Translations under genes and position numbers: made by a program
DNA from: Microcebus murinus
Taxonomy: Eukaryota; Chordata; Mammalia; Primates; Cheirogaleidae
Assembly: GCF_040939455.1 (NCBI RefSeq)
Contig: NC_134108.1
Location: 39,662,501 to 39,726,500, forward strand
DNA: 64,000 bases
Direction: 5' to 3'
Notes under the pieces: generated by a model
What the model was told of the DNA's origin: nothing
The model's input: only the letters and a program-made list of their open reading frames with translations
The model's database searches: none
Part shown: positions 34,201 through 46,528 of the stretch, piece after piece
How positions within the stretch are numbered: position 1 is the stretch's first letter
How the letters are laid out: the number at the start of each line of letters is the position of its first letter

Positions 34201-35826
34201 ATTTCATGTTTCAGCTCTAGCAAGAACTTTTAAAAATTTCTGAGTGGCTAAACGATTGACCAGCACTTTGTAGAATACTGGCCAGAATTAGTCCAGATAA
34301 GTATATTAATTAATGTACATAGTTCAGGACCAATTCACCAGCCATCTCTCTTTGGCTGCCTCTTCAAACTATTTTTTTCTAAACCAAAACAAAACAAAAC
34401 AAAAACCAATAAAACTTCTCTTTTGAAATTAAAGGTTTAAATAAAAAAGAAAATTGTTGGTGTGCATTTTTTTTTTTTTTTAATTTAGAGATTTGACTCT
34501 CTCCTTCTTTCAAAGAACATTTCCTCTCACTTTCTGGGAGGCTACATTTGATCTGCCTTGAGCTTGTGTACCTCAGGGTTCCCCTTCACAATGAACCGTT
34601 ATCCTTATTACTCCCTGTGTTTCATGAGCTGCCCTCCTACTCCAATGCACACTACTGGCCACTAAGTACTGGACACTTTCTAAGCTGTTGCCACTTTTAC
34701 ACTTGTAAGAAGAAAGTTTGATTAAGGGTTTCTTTTTCCTACCACATTATTTCTTCAGGCAATTCCACCAGCAAATGAAGAACTTCTTCTTACGGCCTCA
34801 GGTAGGGCAATTTTAGAGAGAAATTACAATGTATATGGAAAACTTACAATTTGAGGAGAAAAGGTTGGGTATCAAAATGATTAGGAAGTGGGGTTTAAAA
34901 TCAGACTACTTTTGTTTGAAACCACACTCAATGTTGGAAACGTAATTTTGCCATTCTGGGCCTAGGATTCACTCAGACAGCAATTCCAGTTTATAGGGAA
35001 AAGTAACTGAAGTTTAATTCTTCATCAAAAGAGGTTTCTCCCCCAGATACCCCTACACTTGATGAAACATGCCAGTCTTCATTTCCCTATCTTGTTTTTA
35101 TGAAAACCTCTTTTTTTCATCAGTTCATTTCCTGAAAATATTTACCTACTCTAATCCCATGGGAAAGACACCACCACCATCAACTAAAGGCCACTTTGCC
35201 TGCAAAGAGGGCTTCACTCCCTGGGTTCATTCAAGGCCACTGATAAGTTGTTCAATTGTGATTCATTCAGATTTTCTGAATGAAGTTACCTTTAGAAATT
35301 ACCTGGAGGGCCAGTGATGTACCAGAGAGGGAGGTGTGGCAACCAGGTTCTGGTGACTGGCAGCTTGTTGAATTTCATTGTTGGCAGCACCATCAGTAGG
35401 TACTTCAGACACATTCTCTATTTAGCTGATAATTATTCTGTTAAGCATGTGTAGTCCTCAAACAATCACCACTTTTGGCATAGTTGTATAATTTCAATCC
35501 ATTCGGAAAAGGGAATATGTCTTCTTTTAACAAAGTGGATCCATACTTTCCCTGGAGCCTGTAATCCTCATGTATTGGAAAGAATAGAATATTTTCTGTT
35601 TTGTTTAAAGTACAGGTGTCTATCATAATAATAAAACACCTCTAATTGTTCTCCAGAAACAGCATTAGATTCTCATGAAAGCATTATAGTTTTCTTTGAT
35701 TGTTCTCATTGTATTTTAAACCATATTAATATCATTATTAATTTATTATATTACCTAATTTTCTATTTTTCTAATATTTCAAATGTTGATATGTTGGATA
35801 TTCATAAAATTTGGAAATTATGGATC
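34201..35826. other. No gene seen
   Basis: Contains (AAAAC)n-like sequence near 34384-34405 and a T-run near 34468-34481. The short frames at 35069-35317 (plus) and 35441-35626 (minus) are unrecognised. Confidence 0.4.
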
Positions 35827-36835
35827 ATATATAATTTTTATTTATTTTTATTTCAGCATATTATGGGGGTACAAATTTTAAGGTTACATATATTGCCCAT
35901 GCTCCCTCACTCCTTGAGTCAAAATTTCAAGCATGACCATCCCCCAAACGTTGCACATCTCACTCATTATGTTTGTATATACCCATCCCCTCCTGTTCCT
36001 CCCACCTGCCTGACACCTGATAAAAGTTATTCCTATATGTCCACTTAGGTGTTGATCCGTTAATACCAATTTGCTGGTGAGTACATGTGGTGCTTATTTT
36101 TTCATTCTTAAGAAACTTCACTTAGTAGAATGGGTTCCAGCTCTATCCAGGAAAGTACAAGAGGTGCTATATCACCATTGTTTCTTAGAGCTGAATAGTA
36201 CTCTATGGAGTACATATACCACATTTTATTAATCCACTCATGTATTGATGGTTACCTGGATTGTTTCCACAACTTTGCAATTGTGAATTGTGCTGCTATA
36301 CACATTCGAGTACAGGTGTCTTTTTTGTAGAGTGTCATTTGATCTTTTGGGTAGATACCCAGTAGTGGAATTGCTGGATCAAATGGTAGATCTACTTGTA
36401 TCACTTTAAGGTATCTCCATATTGCTTTCCACAGAGGTTGAACTAGTTTGCAGTCCCACCAGCAGTGTAGGAGTGTTCCTGTCTCTCCACATTCACGCCA
36501 ACATTTACTGTTTGGGGTCTTTTTGATAAAGGCCATTCTTATTGGAGATAAGTAATATCTCATTGCAGTTTTGATTTGCATTTTTCTAATATTAGAGATG
36601 TTGAGCATTTTTTCATATGTTTGTTGGCCATTATTCTGTCTTCTTTTGAAAATATACTGTTCATGTCCTTTGCCCATTTTTTGATAGGGTTGTTTGATTT
36701 TTACTTGCTGATTTTCTTGAGTTCTAAATAAATTCTAGTTATCAGCCCTTTATCAGATGTGTAGCTTGCGAAAATTTTCTCCCATTCTGTGTGTTGTCTG
36801 TTTGCTCTCTTGACAGTTTCTATATATAATTTTTA
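35827..36835 (-). mobile_element. 5'-truncated strepsirrhine-type L1, 14-bp TSD
   Basis: atatataattttta at 35827-35840 is repeated at 36822-36835. Between them is a minus-strand L1 of about 0.98 kb: A-rich tail (as 'tttatttttatttc'), 3' UTR ('tattatgggggtacaaattt', 'cccatcccctcctgttcctc'), then the ORF2 C-terminal region, truncated within ORF2 near 36815. The 3' UTR wording is the lineage marker for the younger L1s in this window. Confidence 0.92.
36252..36815 (-). pseudogene. L1 ORF2 C-terminal fragment with frameshifted end
   Basis: The minus frame 36677-36252 has [18 protein letters not shown], the cysteine-rich region [31 protein letters not shown], then FDPAIPLLGIYPKDQMTLYK and CIAAQFTIAKLWKQ. 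The cysteine/histidine spacing of the ORF2 C-terminal domain is intact. The frame stops just after WKQSR. An apparent single-base loss near 36255 turns the usual 'aagtgcccatc' into 'aggtaaccatc' and creates an early stop, so the last residues are lost. Confidence 0.9.
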
Positions 36836-37169
36836 ATGTACTCATATCATATATAATACAATGCAGGTGCTCAATACCCATTGGCTGATTGACCTATCCA
36901 ATTTCATTTTCTTACTAATTCATTGAAATTCTGCATCAAAATACATGACTTTCTCTTATGTGCATGGCTTTTAAAAATATTGGATGATCAACAATGAAGT
37001 TACATTTTTAATTAAGTAACATGGTAAATATATAACTTTAAATCTTTTTTGTTCTAATATTAACCTAACATGTTGCTTATCAAAAAAAAATATATAGGTC
37101 ATGCACACACTAGTCTCCCCTTCAGATCAGGAATAGAAATATTTCCACAGAACATCCTAAATAGCACAC
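36836..37169. other. No gene seen
   Basis: AT-rich flank between the L1 and an L2 fragment, nothing recognised. Confidence 0.45.
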
Positions 37170-37600
37170 ACTTTTTTTTTCCTCCAAAGTATCTACTCAG
37201 AGTTAGCTATTGTGGTGGTCACAGAGGTATAGAAAATTTAAAGGCATGATTCCTAAATTCAACAACATGGGATATGGCTAAAGGACAAGTAATCAGTTTA
37301 GTTCATTAAGTGAATCTATATGATATTCAGCCTGGGCAATAGAACACCTGTATTTGTTGGAAAAATAGAGAAGTATCACAAGGTAGGTGGAGCTTTAATG
37401 AGAATTGAGGAATGAAGAATGATCTGCCAGGTAAACTGATGAGAGAGTGTGTTACAGGCAGAGGAAAGAGAATATAGGAAGGAGTAAAGGCATGAGACAT
37501 GATAGTCTCAGGAGACTACATGAAACTTATTAGTACTAGTGATTACAATGCAGGATTTGATCCTCTAATGCTCTTTATTTAGATCTTCGGGTTTATAGAC
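37170..37600 (-). mobile_element. L2 LINE fragment
   Basis: 'aaggcatgattcctaaattc', 'ggcagaggaaagagaatata' and 'ggagtaaaggcatgagacat' follow L2 3' UTR wording on the minus strand. Diverged. Confidence 0.5.
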
Positions 37601-40600
37601 TCAGAATAGATTCTGGTGAGAGTGTAAAGTTTCAGTTTGGCTCATTCTTAGTAATACCTAGAATGTGATATTACTTAATGTAATATTTAGAAAGTAAATT
37701 TGGGGTTATGAATTGTTTGTATAATAGATCAACAAATACTAGAATCACATTTAACTAGCTAACTTTGCACTTATTCTCCATCTGTCAGAAATATAGTGGG
37801 AAAAGGGATTATTGATAGTATACAAGTAACCTGGTGTGCAAAAAGAAACAGAATTTGGTTCTAACCTTGAGAGATAAAGAGTTTGTCACGGTAGTTGGCA
37901 GGGTCCACCTAAATCTTCTGGTGATAACCAAATTACTCCACCTCCCAAAGATCTGTTCTTCATGGCAAAGGCTGGTGATGAGGCTATAATGTCATGATTG
38001 TGTTTGCACCTAATACATTTACCCCAGTCGGGATGGGCTATATTTTATGTGGCAAATCAAATCCCAAACTTCATCCACTCATGATGATAGAGCCCCCAAA
38101 TCAGCAATAGATATATTTTAAGTACAATATATCTGCTAGCTTCCAAACTATGCCTTAGTCTTTGGATACTCATGAGATACTATATCCCATTGAGGTTGAC
38201 TATATGACTCTTGGTTTCTTGCAACTCAAAGAAGCCAATACAATAGACATAGTCAAGTTTCATTCATGAAGTGTGGGTGGCTGTTTCTGAAACTAGGACT
38301 TGTCTCAGTGTCAAGAGACAAAATACAGTAAGCATAGCTACTGTGCCACATTGATTTGAGAAGTAATAAGTAAAAGGTTTGATTGGGTTAAATGACTCAG
38401 TCACAATCTCTGGAATGTGTAGTAGGGGGCAAGAGTATAAACCCATTTCCTAGGTCCCTCAGTCATTATTTCATATTAGCAGTCACCTTTCAAGCTTCTG
38501 GCACTGTTCTTAATATTGCTGTTAGTTACTATTGTTTGTTGTGATTATTATACTATTATTATTAATACATTTATGGATCAATTTTCATATGCCAGGATCA
38601 GCACTTAAGATACTTATTTCAGTTGTTACAACAAAATCATAAGGAAAGATGGTCATTGGATTTTTCCTATTTTGCTCTGCATCCATATGCTTGTTTAAGG
38701 TAAATTAAAATATTTAAAATTTCAACTTTCAGTTTAAAAAAAAAAATTCTTTGTCATCGTTTTTGATAGTTCCCCCTCCCCACTTAACACTTAAAAAACA
38801 GCATGATGTTTTTGAAAAATATATCAAGTGTTTTGATTATTTGTGTATGGCATAGGAAATTTTGGCAAACTTCTATCTCATTAGACACTCTTTCAAGTCA
38901 TCTTAGGAACCGTAAGTACAAAACTGCATCAATGATATGGCCTTAATATCCCTTTTCCCAAAGGTAATGAAAGTAGTAATCCATCACCTACTCTCATTTG
39001 CCACCCTTGGTAACTTAATTTCCCACTCCAATTTAGAATAGTTTAATTTCTTTCTTCATTGATCCCTTGTTCTTAAAGAAAATGGATTTAACTTCACTAG
39101 GAGATAGGTTTTAAAAATTTCAGTTGTTATTTATTAACTATTTACAATTTTAACTTTTTAAAATTCTGAACACAAAATAAGCTCTTATTCTTTTATGTAA
39201 TTTTTTTTATTTCATAGAACTCATTTCTATTTCATTTTTTCTAGTTAATTTTGGCTTCTAGTTAAGCCAAAATCTTCAGCCAATACACACAAGCACAATA
39301 ACACAGATGCAGGTTATGTCATGATTTCGTCCTGTATCTTGACTCTTATTGAAAGAAACCATTTTTCCTTTTAAGCTAAAACACCTTTTATTCTTTTCAG
39401 TGTATATGCTCGATTTATCAACACTTGACTTTACTTGTCTTCAAGGTTGATCTTTGTAAAGTTATAAGATTTGTTTTGGTGCTAACTAGTTTGCAGTTTT
39501 GATTTCTAGATTATGGTATGTCAAATTTAATCATAATGCTGTCAGCTGGTCGAATGGCTCAACTTCATTTTTCTACTTCACTGATTTTCCTTTCATTCTA
39601 GCTTAAGTCATCATTCCCTGTAGGGGATTTGACAGACTAATTCTAGAAGTAAGCATTTGCCTAAGCCATTATTTCTGTGTCTGTTTCGTGATGTGCCTCA
39701 AATGGTTTTAAATTAATATTTAGATGATTTTAATTATTCATATTTTTATGTTTATATCTTTGCTTGTTCTAATTGTACAAGATTATTTGGAAAAATTAGA
39801 AATTCTTTGGGAAATCTGTTAACAATTTTAAAATCCTCATTTACATATTGGTGTTGAGGAAAGTGATTTAGAAGTCATTTAAGAGGTTTGTGGATTTTTT
39901 TATTAAATTGCATTTGCTTTAAAATAATGAATATTAAGGGAAGCATAATTATGTATTTATTGTAATTCTGTGTATATTTTTAAAATATATTATTGAATAG
40001 CATTTACTACTGTATTATGAAGAAACTTTTGCCAACATAAAAGCAGCAGGTATTATAATTTCTCTTTCCTTAGATCTTTGAAACTGAAAGAAGGAAAATT
40101 CCCATTTACTGGCTCTTTAGAATATGTGAGTATTTATGTGTGTGGGGGGTACATGTGGTGAATTACATTTAAACACACTAAAGAAGCTGAAAGGAGGCTG
40201 ATGACTTCCTTTACCCTAGCACACAGAATACAATCAGATGCTCAGTGTATTTAGATGCTTGGCCAACTATATGCTCTGCAGGGATAAATAAGGTGAAAAA
40301 TACATGGTAAGAAGTCTTTGACATAGCAGTGCCAGTAGAGGTGAGAGTCCAATAGCCAAGCAGCTTGTGTCTGGTGGTGAAGGTATTCGTGGTGGTAACT
40401 TTATAACCACACTGCATACTAAGCTGCCTAGCCTCTCTGAACTCCTGGCCATTTTCTCAGCCTTTCTGTTGGTTCTGTGAACTACCCAATGCTTCTAATA
40501 AATCTACTTGGATAACTAGAGTTGGTTTTGGTTGTCCTCCCATCAAAAGTTATGACTAGTAATCCCATTACCCTACTCCCTACATTTGTAAATAAACTTC

Positions 40601-42100
40601 AGAATGCTCCTCTTCTTCCCTGTTTGGGGCTGCCCTGGCCATTTTATTTACATCTTTGGTTCTTTGTTTTAACTGCCTGTGCCAGATGTTCTGATTTTAC
40701 AGCGTATCTGTTTTATTTTGTTTATGAAGTCTTCTTTTAGTTGCAAGAGCATAACATTTCAGTCAGGTACACAGATAGCCACAATAAAGACCATATTTCT
40801 CAGATTTATTACATCTTAGAGTGATGATGTGACTCCCAAAGGGAAGGACTGCTCTTCACTTCCCCACTTCCCTTTTCAACTTGCTGAAATAGGGTAATGA
40901 GTCATCTTGGAAATGTGTGTGAGCCTAACAGCCTAAGAATAGTGAAGCATCAAGTTCAGTAAGTCTGGACCTTATCAAATTAGCAGACCAGGGTTGCCAT
41001 ACTTTCTCAAGTTTTGAAATGATAAAATAATCTCTTCAAGTTAGAAGGACATATCATAATTGATACACAACCTCATAAAAATTTATGTGTCTACCTCTCA
41101 TCTCTCATAAAGACTTTTAGCCTTCCTCTCTAGGTTTTAGGTGAGCAGATATATATAGTTCTATTTGTTACTAAAACAAGGAAAATCATTTTCCTGGAAT
41201 ATCACTTTCAAGGCACATCATCACCTTCATTATTCTTTTAACCTTCCTTTTAATTCTAATACCTTTATCAATGCCCTCATATGCCTCTGAATGGCAGTCT
41301 TCAAACATCCCTCAGATTCTGTTCTTCACTGTATATTTTTCATATCTGTCCCTACTTCTTGGAAAATGTTGTATACCTGCTTTATTTTGAAAATTACTCT
41401 GTTCTCTAAATAACTTTCTGCCATACCTACACACCATATCTCCTGTGTATATCTTTTGTGGATTTCCATATAGATTTCTTTATTCTCTCAGCATTATTAT
41501 ACACCTTCCTGTGTGTTTTCATTTGGTGCTATGTATGCTGTGCTTTTAGAGGAAGGTCCCACATGGAAGGAGCCTGAGATTTATAAGGTATAAAGAATGC
41601 CACAAGAGCGTAAAGAGTTCTGACAAACACAAATGTATGTAAGATACTATTTACACCCTAGCCATATACATATTTGGATATATTCTAAGTATTTCATTTC
41701 CTAACATGAGCAGCAGGATGCCTATAGAGTGACCCAAATATCTGTGTAGGGAGAGATGTGGGCCCACTGATGATTCTAGTAGGCTCCACACTGGATGAGA
41801 ATCCCTGAGATTGTCTTCTCAGGACCACTAACAGATAATCTCCCCAGATGGCTTTTGGCCAGATTATTGATGAGAACCATCCAGGCTGAAGTAGTTTTAG
41901 TGCTTAATTATAAGGCCTACTTATTATTACTATAAACTGATGCTGGTGATGTTTCAATATTATACACATGAATTTAAGTGGTTCCGGTTATATTCAAGCA
42001 GATGGAGGAGATGGTATACACAGATACTTGTGTTCCATTGAAAAGCCACTTTTTAACAAGAGGCAATCTTATTTAATTCAGGTAAGAAGATTTCCTGAAT
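37601..42100. other. No gene seen; MIR-like scrap at 38545-38670
   Basis: Long AT-rich stretch. 38545-38670 weakly resembles a minus-strand MIR ('agatacttatttcagttgtt'). Frames at 38264-38446, 40211-40452 and 40522-40740 have no recognisable domains. A C/T-rich part at about 41200-41560 may be L2, but I cannot align it. Confidence 0.35.
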
Positions 42101-43184
42101 ATTTAAGGATCATTATCTAATGAGCATTTAAAAATGAAAACTTCTGACAGTTTAAAAAAAGTCACAGTTATTTTGGTGACAGTCTCTGATGAAGTTTGAA
42201 TGTGGCAGAGAAGATTAATTTTTCAGGATAATGGTTAGCATAGATAATTCATAATAAGTTTAACAATTCAGGGCTCAAAGCTGTTAAATAATTGCAACTG
42301 GATTGCCAATTGGCTTTACTGAAATCTGAAAGGGACCTTTAATGTACTTAATATTTTGCTGAAACATAATTCAGTCTCAATGACTTTGAAAGGGACATTA
42401 ATAGTTTTCTGAAAATATAACCTTGAAAATTAAATCTATTATATATTTCCAAGATTATGGATGAAACTACTCTGTCAAATAAGTCATTACATTAGCATAA
42501 TGAGGTATGAGGGGGGATATAAGTGAGAAACAGCAAGTAAAAAGTACTTTATACCACAATTTGTCTACATTTAACCAAAATGACCTTTAAAAGCAGAGCT
42601 GAAGGGTCAGGTTTATCATCACTTCTCCAGCCTTCAAGCAATATATTTCTATTTAGCAGAACAATTTGCTGAAAATTGCTGTGGTAAGGACTATGCTTAG
42701 TCCAGCTCCCTACCTGCAATACACAGGGTTTGAGTGGAAACAACCTCCAAGAACAGCAGTTGGCAGCCATCACTTCCCTGAAGCAAAACACCTGACGTAT
42801 ACACAGCTATCACTTCCCCCTAAAAAGCAGAAAAGTCATTAAAAAATGTATTCTGGAACAGACACATGTGGAAAAAGAAAAAATAGCAAAACATTAAAAT
42901 ACTAAAAGAAGTAGCATGATATGAATATGCCTCTTGCACTGAGGCTGGCAAATATCAGAGTGCCTAGACATCTAGCATTAGATGTGATATTTTGTGTATG
43001 CCTAAAGAAGACTTTGATCATAAAATCACATGAAAAATATTAGATTGAAGGTAATGGATTAAAGTTATCAAGTGAATTTTTTATTTCTTGTATTCAAACC
43101 ATATATGTATATATTTTCCCTAATGGCCTGGATACACATTCACTTGAGAAATTCTCTTCACTTCAAAGACACCTGAGGGAAATC
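42101..43184. other. Single-copy-looking sequence, no gene seen
   Basis: No repeat family recognised. 42240-42420 contains 'ctgaaagggacctttaatgt' and a related 'ttgaaagggacattaatagt', plus clustered TAAT/ATTG words. It could be a non-coding regulatory element. The frame at 42549-42791 is unrecognised. Confidence 0.3.
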
Positions 43185-43255
43185 ATGTCCAGCAGAGCAT
43201 CTGACCCACAGTAGGCATTAGTAAATATTTTTTGAGTGAATAATGAATGTATGAG
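43185..43255 (+). mobile_element. L2 3' terminus
   Basis: 'ctgacccacagtaggcatta' then 'gtaaatattttttgagtgaa' equals the L2 end 'gcacatagtaggtgctcaataaatatttgttgaatgaa'-type wording with decay. Confidence 0.6.
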
Positions 43256-44739
43256 CACTGATTAACTTGAACAGCAGGCCTTCATGTTCACATATAGCAT
43301 TGGTTAAACAAACGATTGACAGAATCCTCTTGGGCAATGATTTCAAATTATCATTAAGATTTTCTCATTCTGTAAAAATGATTGTAGGAGTGTCTTTTTC
43401 CCTGTTTGAAGGCTCTGCTCTGCTATGTTTATCAAAACATCAATTTCTTTGCTGTGTCAGTGACTTTTAGGAGAGAACAAAATTGAAACTGATTCAGCAC
43501 ACTGTAATGGTGTTGATGATAGGGATAAAAGAGATCCAGTGAAGCTGTTCTCCTTGACCTTTCCTGGCACTTTATTTTTCAGTTAAGAGGCAGTCGCTAT
43601 GGGAAGCAATATTATCTAAGACTACCGAGGGCTCATAGTCAGGGGCATCAGGACCTATGTTGTTCATAGATACATTGCACCAACATGGAAGGTCACTTTC
43701 TTATTTAATTTGTTCTGGAAATAAAAAATGGTCTGAGGTGGTGGCTTAAAAGAGCTAACTGCAAATTTTAAAAGTACAATTCAAACTGGGTGATGATACA
43801 CCTAATGCAGAATCTAATTGAATGTATAATTCAAAGGAATTGTCACTAGATGCCACTCTTTTCACTATGTAGTATATAGCTCAGCAGTCTGGATGGTTCC
43901 AGGTAAATGGGATGTAATAAACTCAGAGTTATAATTCCACAAGCCATAAAGATGCTGTTACTTATAAAACCACAATAAACAATAATGATAAAATGAATAG
44001 TATGGAACTTAAGATTTTAAAATTATATGAAACTTTTAATATGCCTTATATCCTTTAAGTAGTGCCACTGAAATATAGCATCACATTCCATCGTGGGTTT
44101 GGTCAAATAATATAATAATTATAGTTAAGTTACTGAACTGTATAAATGAGGTTTTTTTTAGATTTTTTTAAAAACTGAGTATTTTGAAGGTGATCCATAT
44201 AATAACTCCACTTGCCTTCATTCACATTTTTATGAACTTTCTTTGATGGAAGAGGTAGAGATAGAGGGCAATAGATTGTACATAACCTGTGGCTTTTTTA
44301 TATCTTGAACATTTTGTAATCTGGTGAATTCATACGACTGTTTCATTCATGCATCTAAATATTTGGTATATGTGATGTAATATACAAAAAAATTAAGGAC
44401 TTCTAGATATTTAACAGACACATTTTCTCTGTGCTATTATGTTAAGCAAAGAAGTGGACAGTGCCAAGTTCAATTTGGAATTCACTGGCAAGTCAGATTA
44501 ATGTTTACCAGCTTCTTTATCTCTGTGCTTCGTTGCTCTTGAAATAACTTTCTTTCCTTTTGAATATTGCTAGCCTCTTTTAGGATGAGTCATTTGTGAG
44601 CCTGGATCCAAATTACCATAGCACTCATTACGGCCATTAAACAAAATGCAAGTGTTATGAATTAGCCTAATGCTTTTTAAAAATTATTTGCTCCAGTTTT
44701 GATTCTGTGGTAGTGCTTTTAACCGCTTTTTAAACCAGC
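43256..44739. other. Single-copy-looking sequence, no gene seen
   Basis: No recognised repeat. 44450-44700 looks like unique sequence with several TAAT and ATTA words. The 67-codon frame at 43267-43470 has no known similarity. Confidence 0.3.
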
Positions 44740-44875
44740 TTAATGACCATATAATAGTAAATACTATTATATTCACTTTTCATTAAAGAATCTAAGACTC
44801 AGATTTATCCAAGATCACAAAAAACTAACAGATTTGGTATTAAAATTAATTTCTAGGTAAACTATGGACAGTAAG
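44740..44875 (-). mobile_element. MIR SINE fragment
   Basis: 'tattatattcacttttcatt', 'aagaatctaagactcagatt' and 'atccaagatcacaaaaaact' track the MIR core on the minus strand. Confidence 0.5.
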
Positions 44876-45979
44876 CTCTTTTCAACAACCACAATATCAG
44901 GAATAAAATGTCCTTTGAACCTTTCTCTCTGATTACTTATTTGAAATTGTAAAAGGCTAAATAGTCAACACTTTCGGTTCATTAAGCATAAGTAAAAACA
45001 GGCAGAAAGTTGAGGATTGACTATGGTCTTCTATGTCCCTTCTTTTGTTACATACCCTTAAGATCTCCTGTGCCCTTCTGCTTTAGCCACCAATCCCAGA
45101 ATATGTTTTTTATAATGGAAGCTCTTTATCTTTATTTTTTTTAAGTCTGGTGGAAAGCACCACCTTTTAGATTGACTAACAACAACTAACAACAACTATC
45201 AAAAATCTAAAAATATTTAACTATTTTTTCTTCATTATATATATTAAACTGAATATTATCTAATCTTGTATTGTAAGACAATTCTTGTATTATAAGACAA
45301 TTAAAGACTGCTTTGTTAACTTACATTTGTTTTTTATCTATAATTATTTTACCTAATTATCTAGAATTGTGATAAGAGAAAAAATAAAGTAGGTTCACAT
45401 TCTTCAAAAGATCTCTGAGTAGAATTAAAATTAAATATCTACTAACTCCTTTATAGACATTAAGTTGATCTAACATTAAACTTGCTGAGGATATCATTTG
45501 CTAGAAATCTAGGAAATTTTCACAAAGATGTCAACATAAACTGTTAGAAGAATTATATGGGATTTTCTTTATATTACCTAAAGATACAGAGTTAGTAAGG
45601 GTTTACTTCGTTTTGGCAAGGAAGGGGAGTAGTGCAAAAAGACAATTGATATGGTCATCAAAATAAATCTAGGCAAATCCTGAACAAACTGTAGCAAGCT
45701 TACTTGAAAATGTTGTATGTTTAGAAATCTGAAGAAATCACCAGCCTAAATGATTTTATTGACAAAAATCAAAGAAGATATAACAACATTTCTACATATC
45801 TAGAAGTGGTATTGCTGGGTCTACATAACATCTCTCTCAAAAGGTGAAAAGATAAACAAAATGTGGTAAATCTATACAAGGGAATACTACTCAGTAGCTA
45901 AAAATAACAACAACAAACCCAACAAACTATTGATACATGTAACAACTTGGACAAATCTTAAAGGCATTATGTTAATTGA
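44876..45979. other. No gene seen; short tandem duplication at 45264
   Basis: AT-rich sequence up to the Alu target site. Includes a 19-bp tandem duplication at 45264-45301 with one mismatch. Confidence 0.45.
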
Positions 45980-46276
45980 AGAAGTCAGTCTCAGGCCTAT
46001 AATCCTAGCACTCTTGGAGGCTGAGGCGGGAGGATCACTTGAGCCCAGAGTTCGAGACCAGCCTGAGAAAGAATAAGACCCCCATCGCCACTAAAAATAG
46101 AAAAATTAGCCAGGTGTGGTAGCCTGCACCTGTATCCCAGCTACTCCGGAGGCTGAGGCAGGGGGATCTCTTGAGCTAAGGAGTTAGAGATTGCTGTGAG
46201 CTAGGCCGATGCCATGGCGCTGTAGCCCTGGAGACAGAGCAAGACTCTGTCTCAACAAAAAGAGAAGTCAGTCTCA
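45980..46276 (+). mobile_element. Strepsirrhine-type dimeric Alu, 14-bp TSD
   Basis: agaagtcagtctca at 45980-45993 and 46263-46276 bounds a dimeric Alu (45994-46262). The left arm has 'cctagcactcttggaggctg' and 'gttcgagaccagcctgagaa'. The right arm has 'attagccaggtgtggtagcc' and 'gctgtgagctaggccgatgc', wording typical of lemur/galago Alus. The first ~20 bases of the consensus are missing, and the tail is a short 'caacaaaaag'. RNA polymerase III box B can be seen as 'gttcgagacc' in the left arm. Box A is lost with the 5' end, so transcription is unlikely. Confidence 0.93.
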
Positions 46277-46317
46277 AATGTTTACATAGTATATGATTTG
46301 ATTTGATTTCTGTGACA

Positions 46318-46528
46318 CTCTAGAACAGGCGTCCTCAAACTACGGCCCCCGGGCCACATGCGGGTGTTTTTGCCTGTTTGCTTTTTTACTTCAAAATAAG
46401 ATATGTGCAGTGTGCATAGGAATTTGTTCATAGTTTGTTTTTTTTTAACTATAGTCCAGCCCTCCAATGGTCTGAGGGACAGTGAACTGGTCCCCTGTTT
46501 AAAAAGTTTGAGGACCCCTGCTCTAGAA
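46318..46528. mobile_element. Non-autonomous hAT-type element, copy B, 8-bp TSD
   Basis: The direct repeat ctctagaa at 46318-46325 and 46521-46528 flanks a 195-bp element (46326-46520) with 16-bp inverted ends, caggcgtcctcaaact and agtttgaggacccctg (one mismatch). An 8-bp TSD with a TCTAGA centre is characteristic of hAT insertions. CpG sites near the left end survive, so it looks younger than copy A. No transposase is encoded. The frames 46282-46467, 46403-46729 and 46449-46682 cross it by chance. Confidence 0.93.

Noticed and set aside
33864..34233. 118- and 72-codon overlapping plus ORFs
   Set aside because: They sit antisense in an old L1M 3' UTR fragment, with no domain or splice context.
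35454..35464. 'gtcctcaaac' as a third hAT terminus
   Set aside because: Only ten bases match and there is no partner inverted repeat or core.
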